64,000 nt of DNA from Eledone cirrhosa (lineage: Eukaryota > Mollusca > Cephalopoda > Octopoda > Eledonidae): the NCBI GenBank assembly GCA_964016885.1, contig OZ024748.1:26233515-26297514 (forward strand). The letters are read 5' to 3'. Under the pieces are notes generated by a model. The model saw only the letters and a list, made by a program, of their open reading frames with translations. It did not search any database and was not told the DNA's origin. Made by a program: the position numbers and the translations under genes. The first letter of the stretch is position 1. Every line of letters begins with the position of its first letter. Of this stretch, positions 53,601 to 64,000 are shown in pieces.

Positions 53601-56600
53601 ACTTACACCACAACAAACAACACCTCCTGAAGAAACCACTCTGTCTACTCAGGTAGAGGACATCGAAAGGGTGACAGCAACACAAGTTGCTAGCACAATG
53701 CATACATCACCTGAAACAACAGTTGTTTCATCTCCTGAACACACTTCTATGACACCTACACATGAACTCACTATTAAAGAATACAAAACTGAGACATCAA
53801 CTGAAAAATCACTACCTATGACGACACCTACAAGCACATCAGAAAAGATCAATGAAACTAGAACAGACACAACAGCAACAACATCACAGCTTCCTTCAAC
53901 AAGTGAAATCCATATAGAAACTCCTAAATCTACTTCTGAAATGCCTCATATAACTGACATTGAAACAAGTACAGTGGAAAGAACAACACAAGTTACAGAT
54001 ATTGAAACTGAGCGCACAACTCAGATAGAAATTACACCACAGCAAACAACATCTGCTGAAGAAAAAACACTGTATACTCAGGTAGAGGACTTCGTAAAGG
54101 TGACACCAACACAAGTTGCTAGCACAATGCATACATCACCTGAAACAACAGTTGTTTCATCTCCAGAACACACCTCTATAACACCTACAGATGAACTTAC
54201 TAGTATTGAATATACAACTGAGAGATCAACTGAAAAATCACTACCTATGACAACACCTACAAGCACAGCAGAAAAGATCACTGAAACTAGAACAGACACA
54301 GCAGCAACAACATCACAGCTTCCTTCAACAAGTGAAATCCATATAGAAACTCATAAATCTACTTCTGAACTGCCTCATATAATTGACATTGAAACAAGTA
54401 CAGTGGAAAGAACAAGACAAATTACAGATATTGAAACTGAACGCACAACTCAGACAGAAATTACACCACAACAAACAACATCTCCTGAAGAAACAACTCT
54501 GTCTACTCAGGTAGAGGACATCGAAAAGGTGACACCAACACAAGTTGCTAGCACAATGCATACATCACCTGAAACAACAGTTGTTTCATCTCCTGAACAC
54601 ACCTCTATAACAATTACAGATGAACTTACTAGTATTGAATATACAACTGAGACATCAACTGAAAAACCACTACCTATCAAGACACCTACAAGCACAGCAG
54701 AAAAGATCACTGAAACTAGAACAGACACAACAGCAACAACATCACAGCTTCCTTCAACAAGTGAAATCCATATAGAAACTCCTAAATCTACTTCTGAACT
54801 GCCTCATATAACTGACATTGAAACAAGTACAGTGGAAAGAACAACACAAATTACAGATATTGAAACTGAACGCACAACTCAGACAGAAATTACACCACAA
54901 CAAACAACATCTCCTGAAGAAACAACTCTGTCTACTCAGGTAGAGGACATCGAAAAGGTGACACCAACACAAGTTGCTAGCACAATGCATACATCACCTG
55001 AAACAACAGTTGTTTCATCTCCTGAACACACCTCTATAACAATTACAGATGAACTTACTAGTATTGAATATACAACTGAGACATCCACTGAAAAACCACT
55101 ACCTATAAAGACACCTACAAGCACAGCTGAAAAGATCACTGAAACTATAACAGACACAACAGCAACAACATCACAGCTTCCTTCAACAAGTGAAATCCAT
55201 ATAGAAACTCCTAAATCTACTTCTGAACTGCCTCATATAACTGACATTGAAACAAGTACAGTGGAAAGAACAACACAAGTTACAGATATTGAAACTGAAC
55301 GCACAACTCAGACAGAAATTACACCACAACTAACAACATCTCCTGAAGAAACAACTCTGTCTACTCAGGTAGAGGACATCGAAAAGGTGACACCAACAAC
55401 AGTTGTTTCATCTCCTGAACACACCTCTATAACACCTACAGATGAACTTACTAGTATTGAATATACAACTGAGACATCAACTGAAAAACCACTACCTATC
55501 AAGACACATACAAGCACAGCAGAAAAGATCACTGAAACTAGAACAGACACAACAGCAACAACATCACAGGTTCCTTCAACAAGTGAAATCCATATAGAAA
55601 CTCATAAATCTACTTCTGAACTGCCTCATATAACTGACATTGAAACAAGTACAGTGGAAAGAACAACACAAGTTACAGATATTGAAACTGAGCACACAAC
55701 TCAGACAGAAATTACACCACAACAAACAACATCTCCTGAAGAAACAACACTGTCTACTCAGGTAGAGGACATCGTAAAGGTGACACCAACACAAGTTGCT
55801 AGCACAATGCATACATCACCTGAAACAACAGTTTTTTCATCTCCAGAACACACCTCTATAACACCTACAGATGAACTTATTAGTATTGAATATACAACTG
55901 AGACATCAACTGAAAAACCACTACCTATCAAGACACCTACAAGCACAGCAGAAAAGATCACTGAAACTAGAACAGACACAACAGCAACAACATCACAGCT
56001 TCCTTCAACAAGTGAAATCCATATAGAAACTCCTAAATCTACTTCTGAACTGCCTCATATAACTGACGTTGAAACGAGTACAGTGGAAAGAACAACACAA
56101 GTTACAGATATTGAAACTGAACGCACAACTCAGACAGAAATTACACCACAACTAACAACATCACCTGAAGAAACAACTCTGTCTACTCAGGTAGAGGACA
56201 TCGAAAAGGTGACACCAACAACAGTTGTTTTATCTCCTGAACACACCTCTATAACACCTACAGATGAACTTACTAGTATGGAATATACAACTGAGACATC
56301 AACTGAAAAACCACTACCTATAAAGACACCTACAAGCACAGCTGAAAAGATCACTGAAACTATAACAGACACAACAGCAACAACATCACAGCTTCCTTCA
56401 ACAACTGAAATCCATATAGAAACTCCTAAATCTACTTCTGAACTGCCTCATATAACTGACATTGAAACAAGTACAGTGGAAAGAACAACACACGTTACAG
56501 ATATTGAAACTGAACGCACAACTCAGACAGAAATTACACCACAACTAACAACATCTCCTGAAGAAACAACTCTGTCTACTCAGGTAGAGGACATCGAAAA

Positions 56601-59600
56601 GGTGACACCAACAACAGTTGTTTCATCTCCTGAACACACCTCTATAACACCTACAGATGAACTTACTAGTATTGAATATACAACTGAGACATCAACTGAA
56701 AAACCACTACCTATCAAGACACCTACAAGCACAGCTGAAAAGATCACTGAAACTATAACAGACACAACAGCAACAACATCACAGCTTCCTTCAACAAGTG
56801 AAATCCATATAGAAACTCATAAATCTACTTCTGAACTGCCTCATATAACAGACATTGAAACAAGTACAATGGAAAGAACAACACAAATTACAGATATTGA
56901 AACTGAACGCACAACTCAGACAGAAATTACACCACAACTAACAACATCTCCTGAAGAAACAACTCTGTCTACTCAGGTAGAGGACATCGAAAAGGTGCCA
57001 CCAACACAAGTTGCTAGTACAATGCATACATCACCTGAAAGGACAGTTGTTTCATCTCCAGAACACACCTCTATAACACCTACAGATGAACTTACTAGTA
57101 TTGAATATAGAACTGAGACATCAACTGAAAAATCACTACCTACGATAACACCTAGAAGCACAGCAGAAAAGACCACTGAAACTATAACAGACACAACAGC
57201 AACAACATCACAGCTTCCTTCAACAAGTGAAATCCATATAGAAACTCCTAAATCTACTTCTGAACTGCCTCATATAACTGACATTGAAACAAGTACAGCG
57301 GAAAGGACAACACAAATTACAGATATTGAAACTGAACGCACAACTCAGACAGAAATTAGACCACAACTAACAACATCTCCTGAAGAAACAACTCTGTCTA
57401 CTCAGGTAGAGGACATCGTAAAGGTGACACCAACACAAATTGCTAGCACAATGCATACATCACCTGAAACAACAGTTGTTTCATCTCCAGAACACACCTC
57501 TATAACACCTACAGATGAACTTAGTAGTATTGAATATACAACTGTGACATCAACTGAAACACCACTACCTATAAAGACACCTACAAGCACAGCTGAAAAG
57601 ATCACTGAAACTATAACAGACACAACAGCAACAACATCACAGCTTCCTTCAACAAGTGAAATCCATATAGAAACTCCTAAATCTAGTTCTGAACTGCCTC
57701 ATATAACTGACATTGAAACAAGTACAGTGGAAAGAAAAACACAAGTTACAGATATTGAAACTGAGCGCACAACTCGGACAGAAATTACATCACAACAAAC
57801 AACATCTCCTGAAGAAACAACACTGTCTACTCAGGTAGAGGACATCGTAAAGGTGACACCAACACAAGTTGCTAGCACAATGCATACATCACCTGAAACA
57901 ACAGTTGTTTCATCTCCAGAACACACCTCTATAACACCTACAGATGAAATTACTAGTATTGAATATAGAACTGAGACATCAACTGAAAAATCACTACCTA
58001 CGATAACACCTACAAACACAGCAGAAAAGATCACTGAAACTATAATAGACACAACAGCAACAACATCACAGCTTCCTTCAACAAGTGAAATCCATATAGA
58101 AACTCCTAAATCTACTTCTGAACTGCCTCATATAACTGACATTGAAACAAGTACAGTGGAAAGAACAACACAAGTTACAGATATTGAAACTGAGCGCACA
58201 ACTCAGACAGAAATTACACCACAACAAACAACATCTCCTGAAGAAACATCACTGTCTACTCAGGTAGAGGACATCGTAAAGGTGACACCAACACAAGTTG
58301 CTAGCACAATGCATACATCACCTGAAACGACAGTTGTTTCATCTCCAGAACACACCTCTATAACACCTACAGATGAACTTACTAGTATTGAATATACAAC
58401 TGAGACATCAACTGAAAAACCACTACCTATAAAGACACCTACAAGCACAGCAGAAAAGATCACTGAAACTAGAACAGACACAACAGCAACAACATCACAG
58501 CTTCCTTCAACAAGTGAAATCCATATAGAAACTCCTAAATCTACTTCTGAACTGCCTCATATAACAGACATTGAAACAAGTACAGTGGAAAGAACAACAC
58601 AAGTTACAGATATTGAAACTGAGCGCACAACTCAGACAGAAATTACACCACAACAAACAACATCTCCTGAAGAAACAACTCTGTCTACTCAGGTAGAGGA
58701 AATCGAAAAGGTGACACCAACACAAGTTGCTAGCACAATGCATACATCACCTGAAACAACAGTTGTTTCATCTCCTGAACACACCTCTATAACACCATCT
58801 ACACACAAACTTACTAGTATTGAATATACAACTGAGATAACAACTGAAAAATCACTACCTATGACAACACCAACAAGCACAGCAGAAAAGATCACTGAAA
58901 TTAGAACAGACACAACAGCAACGACATCACAGCTTCCTTCAACAAGTGAAATCCATATAGAAACTCCTAAATCTACTTCTGAACTGCCTCATATAACAGA
59001 CATTGAAACAAGTACAGTGGAAAGAACAACACAAGTTACAGATATTGAAACTGAGCGCACAACTCAGACAGAAATTACACCACAACAAACAACATCTCCT
59101 GAAGAAACAACTCTGTCTACTCAGGTAGAGGAAATCGAAAAGGTGACACCAACACAAGTTGCTAGCACAATGCATACATCACCTGAAACAACAGTTGTTT
59201 CATCTCCTGAACACACCTCTATAACACCATCTACACACAAACTTACTAGTATTGAATATACAACTGAGATAACAACTGAAAAATCACTACCTATGACAAC
59301 ACCAACAAGCACAGCAGAAAAGATCACTGAAATTAGAACAGACACAACAGCAACGACATCACAGCTTCCTTCAACAAGTGAAATCCATATAGAAACTCCT
59401 AAATCTACTTCTGAACTGCCTCATATAACAGACATTGAAACAAGTACAGTGGAAAGAACAACACAATTTACAGATATTGAAACTGAACGCACAACTCAGA
59501 CAGAAATTACACCACAACTAACAACATCTCCTGAAGAAACAACACTGTCTACTCAGGTAGAGGACATCGTAAAGGTGACACCAACACAAGTTGCTAGCAC

Positions 59601-62600
59601 AATGCATACAACAACTGAAACAACAGTTGTTTCATCTATTGAACAAACCTCTGTAGCACCATCTTCAGAGGAACTCACTAGTATAAAATATACAACTGAG
59701 ACATCAACTGAAAAATCACTACCTACAATAACACCGACAAGCACAGCAGAAAAGATCACTGAAACTATAACAGACACAACAACAACAACATCACAGCTTC
59801 CTTCAACAAGTGAAATCCATATAGAAACTCCTAAATCTACTTCTGAACAGCCTCATATAAGTGAGATTGAAACAAGTACAGTGGAAAGAACAACACAATT
59901 TACAGATATTGAAACTGAACGCACAACTCAGACAGAACTTACACCACAACAAACAAGATCTCCTGAAGAAACAACTCTGTCTACTCAGGTAGAGGACATC
60001 GAAAAGGTGAAACCAACACAAGTTGCTAGCACAATGCATACATCACCTGAAACAACAGTTGTTTCATCTCCAAAACACACCTCTATAACACCTACAGATG
60101 AACTTATTAGTATTGAATATACAACTGAGACATCAACTGAAAAACCACTACCTATCAAGACACCTACAAGCACAGCAGAAAAGATCACTGAAACTAGAAC
60201 AGACACAACAGCAACAACATCACAGGTTCCTTCAACAAGTGAAATCCATATAGAAACTCCTAAATCTACTTCTGAACTGCCTCATATAACTGACATTGAA
60301 ACAAGTACAGTGGAAAGAACAACACAACTTACAGATATTGAAACTGAGCGCACAACTCAGACAGAACTTACACCACAACAAACAAGATCTCCTGAAGAAA
60401 CAACTCTGTCTACTCAGGTAGAGGACATCAAAAGAGTGACAGCAACACAAGTTGCTAGCACAATGCATACATCACCTGAAACAACAGTTGTTTCATCTCC
60501 TGAACACACTTCTATAACACCTACAGATGAACTCACTATTAAAGAATACACAACTGAAACATCAACTGAAAAATCACTACCTATGACAACACCTACAAGC
60601 ACAGCAGAAAAGATCACTGAAACTAGAACAGACACAACAGCAACAACATCACAGCTTCCTTCAACAAGTGAAATCCATATAGAAACTCCTAAATCTACTT
60701 CTGAACTGCCTCATATAACTGACATTGAAACAAGTACAGAGGAAAGAACAACACAAGTTACAGATATTGAAACTGAGCACACAACTCAGACAGAAATTAC
60801 ACCACAACAAACAACATCTCCTGAAGAAACAACTCTGTCTACTCAGGTAGAGGAAATCGAAAAGGTGACACCAACACAAGTTGCTAGCACAATGCATACA
60901 TCACCTGAAACAACAGTTGTTTCATCTCCTGAACACACTTCTATAACACCTACAGATGAACTCACTATTAAAGAATACACAACTGAGACATCAACTGAAA
61001 AATCACTACCTATGACAACACCTACAAGCACAGCAGAAAAGATCACTGAAACTATAACAGACACAACAGCAACAACATCACAGCTTCCTTCAACAAGTGA
61101 AATCCATATAGAAACTCCTAAATCTACTTCTGAACTGCCTCATATAACAGACATTGAAACAAGTACAGTGGAAAGAACAACACAAGTTACAGATATTGAA
61201 ACTGAGCGCACAACTCAGACAGAAATTACACCACAACAAACAACATCTCCTGAAGAAACAACTCTGTCTACTCAGGTAGAGGAAATCGAAAAGGTGACAC
61301 CAACACAAGTTGCTAGCACAATGCATACATCACCTGAAACAACAGTTGTTTCATCTCCTGAACAAACCTCTATAACACCTACAGATGAACTTACTAGTGT
61401 TGAATATACAACTGAGACATCAACTGAAAAACCACTACCTATCAAGACACCTACAAGCACAGCAGAAAAGATCACTGAAACTATAACAGACACAACAGCA
61501 ACAACATCACAGCTTCCTTCAACAAGTGAAATCCATATAGAAACTCCTAAATCTACTTCTGAACTGCCTCATATAACAGACATTGAAACAAGTACAGTGG
61601 AAAGAACAACACAAGTTACAGATATTGAAACTGAGCGCACAACTCAGACAGAAATTACACCACAACAAACAACATCTCCTGAAGAAACAACACTGTCTAC
61701 TCAGGTAGAGGACATCGTAAAGGTGACACCAACACAAGTTGCTAGCACAATGCATACATCACCTGAAACAACAGTTGTTTCATCTCCTGAACACACTTCT
61801 ATAACACCTACAGATGAACTCACTATTAAAGAATACACAACTGAGACATCAACTGAAAAATCACTACCTATGACAACACCTACAAGCACAGCAGAAAAGA
61901 TCACTGAAACTATAACAGACACAACAGCAACAACATCACAGCTTCCTTCAACAAGTGAAATCCATATAGAAACTCCTAAATCTACTTCTGAACTGCCTCA
62001 TATAACAGACATTGAAACAAGTACAGTGGAAAGAACAACACAAGTTACAGATATTGAAACTGAGCGCACAACTCAGACAGAAATTACACCACAACAAACA
62101 ACATCTCCTGAAGAAACAACTCTGTCTACTCAGGTAGAGGAAATCGAAAAGGTGACACCAACACAAGTTGCTAGCACAATGCATACATCACCTGAAACAA
62201 CAGTTGTTTCATCTCCTGAACACACCTCTATAACACCATCTACACACAAACTTACTAGTATTGAATATACAACTGAGATAACAACTGAAAAATCACTACC
62301 TATGACAACACCAACAAGCACAGCAGAAAAGATCACTGAAATTAGAACAGACACAACAGCAACGACATCACAGCTTCCTTCAACAAGTGAAATCCATATA
62401 GAAACTCCTAAATCTACTTCTGAACTGCCTCATATAACAGACATTGAAACAAGTACAGTGGAAAGAACAACACAAGTTACAGATATTGAAACTGAGCGCA
62501 CAACTCAGACAGAAATTACACCACAACAAACAACATCTCCTGAAGAAACAACTCTGTCTACTCAGGTAGAGGAAATCGAAAAGGTGACACCAACACAAGT

Positions 62601-64000
62601 TGCTAGCACAATGCATACATCACCTGAAACAACAGTTGTTTCATCTCCTGAACACACCTCTATAACACCATCTACACACAAACTTACTAGTATTGAATAT
62701 ACAACTGAGATAACAACTGAAAAATCACTACCTATGACAACACCAACAAGCACAGCAGAAAAGATCACTGAAATTAGAACAGACACAACAGCAACGACAT
62801 CACAGCTTCCTTCAACAAGTGAAATCCATATAGAAACTCCTAAATCTACTTCTGAACTGCCTCATATAACAGACATTGAAACAAGTACAGTGGAAAGAAC
62901 AACACAATTTACAGATATTGAAACTGAACGCACAACTCAGACAGAAATTACACCACAACTAACAACATCTCCTGAAGAAACAACACTGTCTACTCAGGTA
63001 GAGGACATCGTAAAGGTGACACCAACACAAGTTGCTAGCACAATGCATACAACAACTGAAACAACAGTTGTTTCATCTATTGAACAAACCTCTGTAGCAC
63101 CATCTTCAGAGGAACTCACTAGTATAAAATATACAACTGAGACATCAACTGAAAAATCACTACCTACAATAACACCGACAAGCACAGCAGAAAAGATCAC
63201 TGAAACTATAACAGACACAACAACAACAACATCACAGCTTCCTTCAACAAGTGAAATCCATATAGAAACTCCTAAATCTACTTCTGAACAGCCTCATATA
63301 AGTGAGATTGAAACAAGTACAGTGGAAAGAACAACACAATTTACAGATATTGAAACTGAACGCACAACTCAGACAGAACTTACACCACAACAAACAAGAT
63401 CTCCTGAAGAAACAACTCTGTCTACTCAGGTAGAGGACATCGAAAAGGTGAAACCAACACAAGTTGCTAGCACAATGCATACATCACCTGAAACAACAGT
63501 TGTTTCATCTCCAAAACACACCTCTATAACACCTACAGATGAACTTATTAGTATTGAATATACAACTGAGACATCAACTGAAAAACCACTACCTATCAAG
63601 ACACCTACAAGCACAGCAGAAAAGATCACTGAAACTAGAACAGACACAACAGCAACAACATCACAGGTTCCTTCAACAAGTGAAATCCATATAGAAACTC
63701 CTAAATCTACTTCTGAACTGCCTCATATAACTGACATTGAAACAAGTACAGTGGAAAGAACAACACAACTTACAGATATTGAAACTGAGCGCACAACTCA
63801 GACAGAACTTACACCACAACAAACAAGATCTCCTGAAGAAACAACTCTGTCTACTCAGGTAGAGGACATCAAAAGAGTGACAGCAACACAAGTTGCTAGC
63901 ACAATGCATACATCACCTGAAACAACAGTTGTTTCATCTCCTGAACACACTTCTATAACACCTACAGATGAACTCACTATTAAAGAATACACAACTGAAA
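20621..64000 (+). CDS. Giant mucin-like exon following the vWA exon, 3' end outside the window
   Basis: One exon, open in a single frame from the splice acceptor at 20,620 to the right edge, giving at least 43,380 bp and about 14,460 codons. I found no in-frame stop. Order of parts: a Lys/Thr/Ser-rich stem (20,621 to about 20,935); a degenerate 9-residue TGTTPTTTT-type repeat block (about 20,940-41,080); a linker with many N-glycosylation sequons (about 41,081-42,090); and an array of acidic 143-144-residue Thr/Ser/Glu-rich units (about 42,091 to beyond 64,000). Dense Thr/Ser/Pro predicts heavy O-glycosylation, as in mucins. With the vWA domain upstream, the protein is probably a secreted or surface extracellular mucin; this role is inferred. 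Joining exon base 18,552 to 20,621 gives an AAG codon and a continuous frame. Indels between repeat units are multiples of three, which supports coding use. A possible alternative donor (AAG|GTAACG) is at 20,671. C-terminal domains, membrane anchor or further vWA domains cannot be judged. Long minus-strand frames opposite are shadows. Confidence 0.88.
21301..25160 (+). repeat. Long-range duplications inside the 9-residue array (left part)
   Basis: Diagnostic runs recur in order: 'gatacaacatctaccacgac' at 21,301 and 24,010, and 'acagttacaacagctaccgc' at 21,481 and 24,193 (shift about 2.71 kb). 'actacaggcacaacacctac' followed by 'cacaataact' recurs near 21,721 and 24,758 (shift about 3.04 kb). 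The copies differ by small in-frame indels, so these are older duplications than those near 33-37 kb. Confidence 0.7.
32461..36976 (+). repeat. Nested recent duplications in the 9-residue array (345, 2,082 and 2,427 bp shifts)
   Basis: The marker 'tcgacagttacaacacctat' occurs at 32,791, 33,136 and 35,218. Sequence 33,097 to about 34,893 matches 35,179 to about 36,975 almost exactly; I noticed only three substitutions (for example 'acatctaca' versus 'acatctgca' near 34,170/36,252). Sequence 32,461 to about 33,090 matches 34,888 to about 35,517, and 32,752-33,090 matches 33,097-33,435. Parts recur again at about 37,580-38,460. Confidence 0.85.
41081..42090 (+). other. Unique linker between the two repeat arrays, rich in N-glycosylation sequons
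   Basis: About 335 residues without tandem order. By eye I count about 13 N-X-S/T sequons (for example NLT at 41,101, NNT near 41,203, NIT near 41,236, NMT near 41,302, NET, NKT, NVT near 41,782, NQT near 41,830). Lys, Glu, Ile and Leu are commoner than in the arrays and one Trp is present (41,350). No known domain is recognised. The right part grades into a diverged first copy of the 143-residue unit. Confidence 0.8.
45717..51217 (+). repeat. Higher-order repeat block of the 143-residue array, copied again at 58,500-64,000
   Basis: Unit variants recur in a fixed order of eight (five of 429 bp and three of 432 bp, 3,441 bp). The first copy is 45,906-49,346, and the second starts at 49,347 and diverges after about 51,480. 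The same order starts at 58,689 and again at 62,130. Positions 45,717-51,217 and 58,500-64,000 (shift 12,783 bp) are nearly identical; one substitution noticed is A at 48,366 versus G at 61,149. Confidence 0.88.
55365..56972 (+). repeat. Cluster of 393-bp short units
   Basis: Three units (from about 55,365, 56,187 and 56,580) lack 36 bp, so that 'acaccaaca' runs directly into 'acagttgttt'. This removes 12 residues, including the 'VASTMHTSP' segment, in frame. A full 429-bp unit lies between the first and second short units. Confidence 0.85.
58500..64000 (+). repeat. Second long copy of the higher-order block
   Basis: Counterpart of 45,717-51,217. The copy begins inside a unit, just left of 58,507, and is still matching at the window edge, so its true length is unknown. 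Confidence 0.85.

Larger units (their letters stand above)
42091..64000 (+). repeat. Coding tandem array of 429/432-bp units (143-144 residues), at least 51 units
   Basis: Using the 'gaggacatcgtaaaggtgac' point as reference, unit starts fall at 42,479, 42,908, 43,340 and so on. Spacing is 429 bp, sometimes 432 (one extra codon in the 'ITPSTHKLTS'/'VAPSSEELTS' segment) and 393 three times. A diverged first unit begins about 42,091. One typical unit has by hand count 43 Thr, 16 Ser, 19 Glu, 5 Asp, 5 Lys and 2 Arg, no Cys, no Asn, no Trp: acidic and mucin-like. Conserved blocks include 'TTETSTEK', 'STSEIHIETPKSTSELPHI' and 'TDIETERTTQTE'. The array continues past the window. Confidence 0.93.

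Noticed and set aside
42471..63909. Dozens of regularly spaced minus-strand frames of 61-78 codons
   Set aside because: They recur once per 429-bp unit and are antisense shadows of the coding repeat; the plus frame runs through all of them without a stop.
42091..64000. Regular repeats that might suggest a CRISPR or satellite array
   Set aside because: The units are 429 bp, translated without stops and continuous with a coding exon in a eukaryotic genome.

Overview
This window is invertebrate nuclear DNA, almost certainly from a coleoid cephalopod and most like an octopus. It has AT-rich intergenic sequence, introns with consensus splice sites, many tRNA-derived SINEs, LINE remnants with (ATG)n tails, and long foldback elements. 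The organism is inferred from repeat families I recognise, such as the 'ctggatgcccttcctaac' body and the 'tttaacgtcc' tail next to (ATG)n. No database search was possible.

Layout. Bases 1-9,800 are a graveyard of mobile elements. They hold a Jockey/CR1-like LINE remnant (1-2,400, minus strand), satellites and SINEs, a LINE endonuclease fragment (5,577-6,299, minus) and the 3' end of an RTE-like LINE (9,157-9,799, minus). Bases 9,855-14,103 are an unusually dense cluster of palindromic elements, one of them split by a SINE. Bases 14,104-18,000 hold a near full-length SINE, an R2/R4-like reverse transcriptase fragment and more SINE/LINE pieces.

The one real host gene lies on the plus strand from 18,001 to the right edge and continues beyond it. 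A 552-bp exon (18,001-18,552) encodes a complete von Willebrand factor A (vWA) domain with an intact metal-binding (MIDAS) motif. A phase-1 intron of about 2.07 kb follows. Then comes one giant exon, 20,621 to at least 64,000, with no in-frame stop: at least 43.4 kb and about 14,460 codons. In order it encodes a short Lys/Thr/Ser-rich stem; about 20 kb of a degenerate 9-residue repeat (TGTTPTTTT type, roughly 740 copies); a unique linker of about 330 residues with about 13 N-glycosylation sequons; and at least 51 copies of an acidic Thr/Ser-rich repeat of 143-144 residues. The product is predicted to be a giant secreted or surface mucin-like protein carrying a vWA adhesion module. Signal-peptide exons are not visible here and the 3' end lies outside the window.

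Both coding repeat arrays have higher-order duplications with very few differences (for example an 8-unit, 3,441-bp super-repeat and a copy of about 5.5 kb shifted by 12,783 bp). Every indel I examined is a multiple of three bases. This points to recent unequal exchange under pressure to keep the frame, although assembly artefact must be excluded. The long minus-strand open frames opposite these arrays are composition shadows, not genes.
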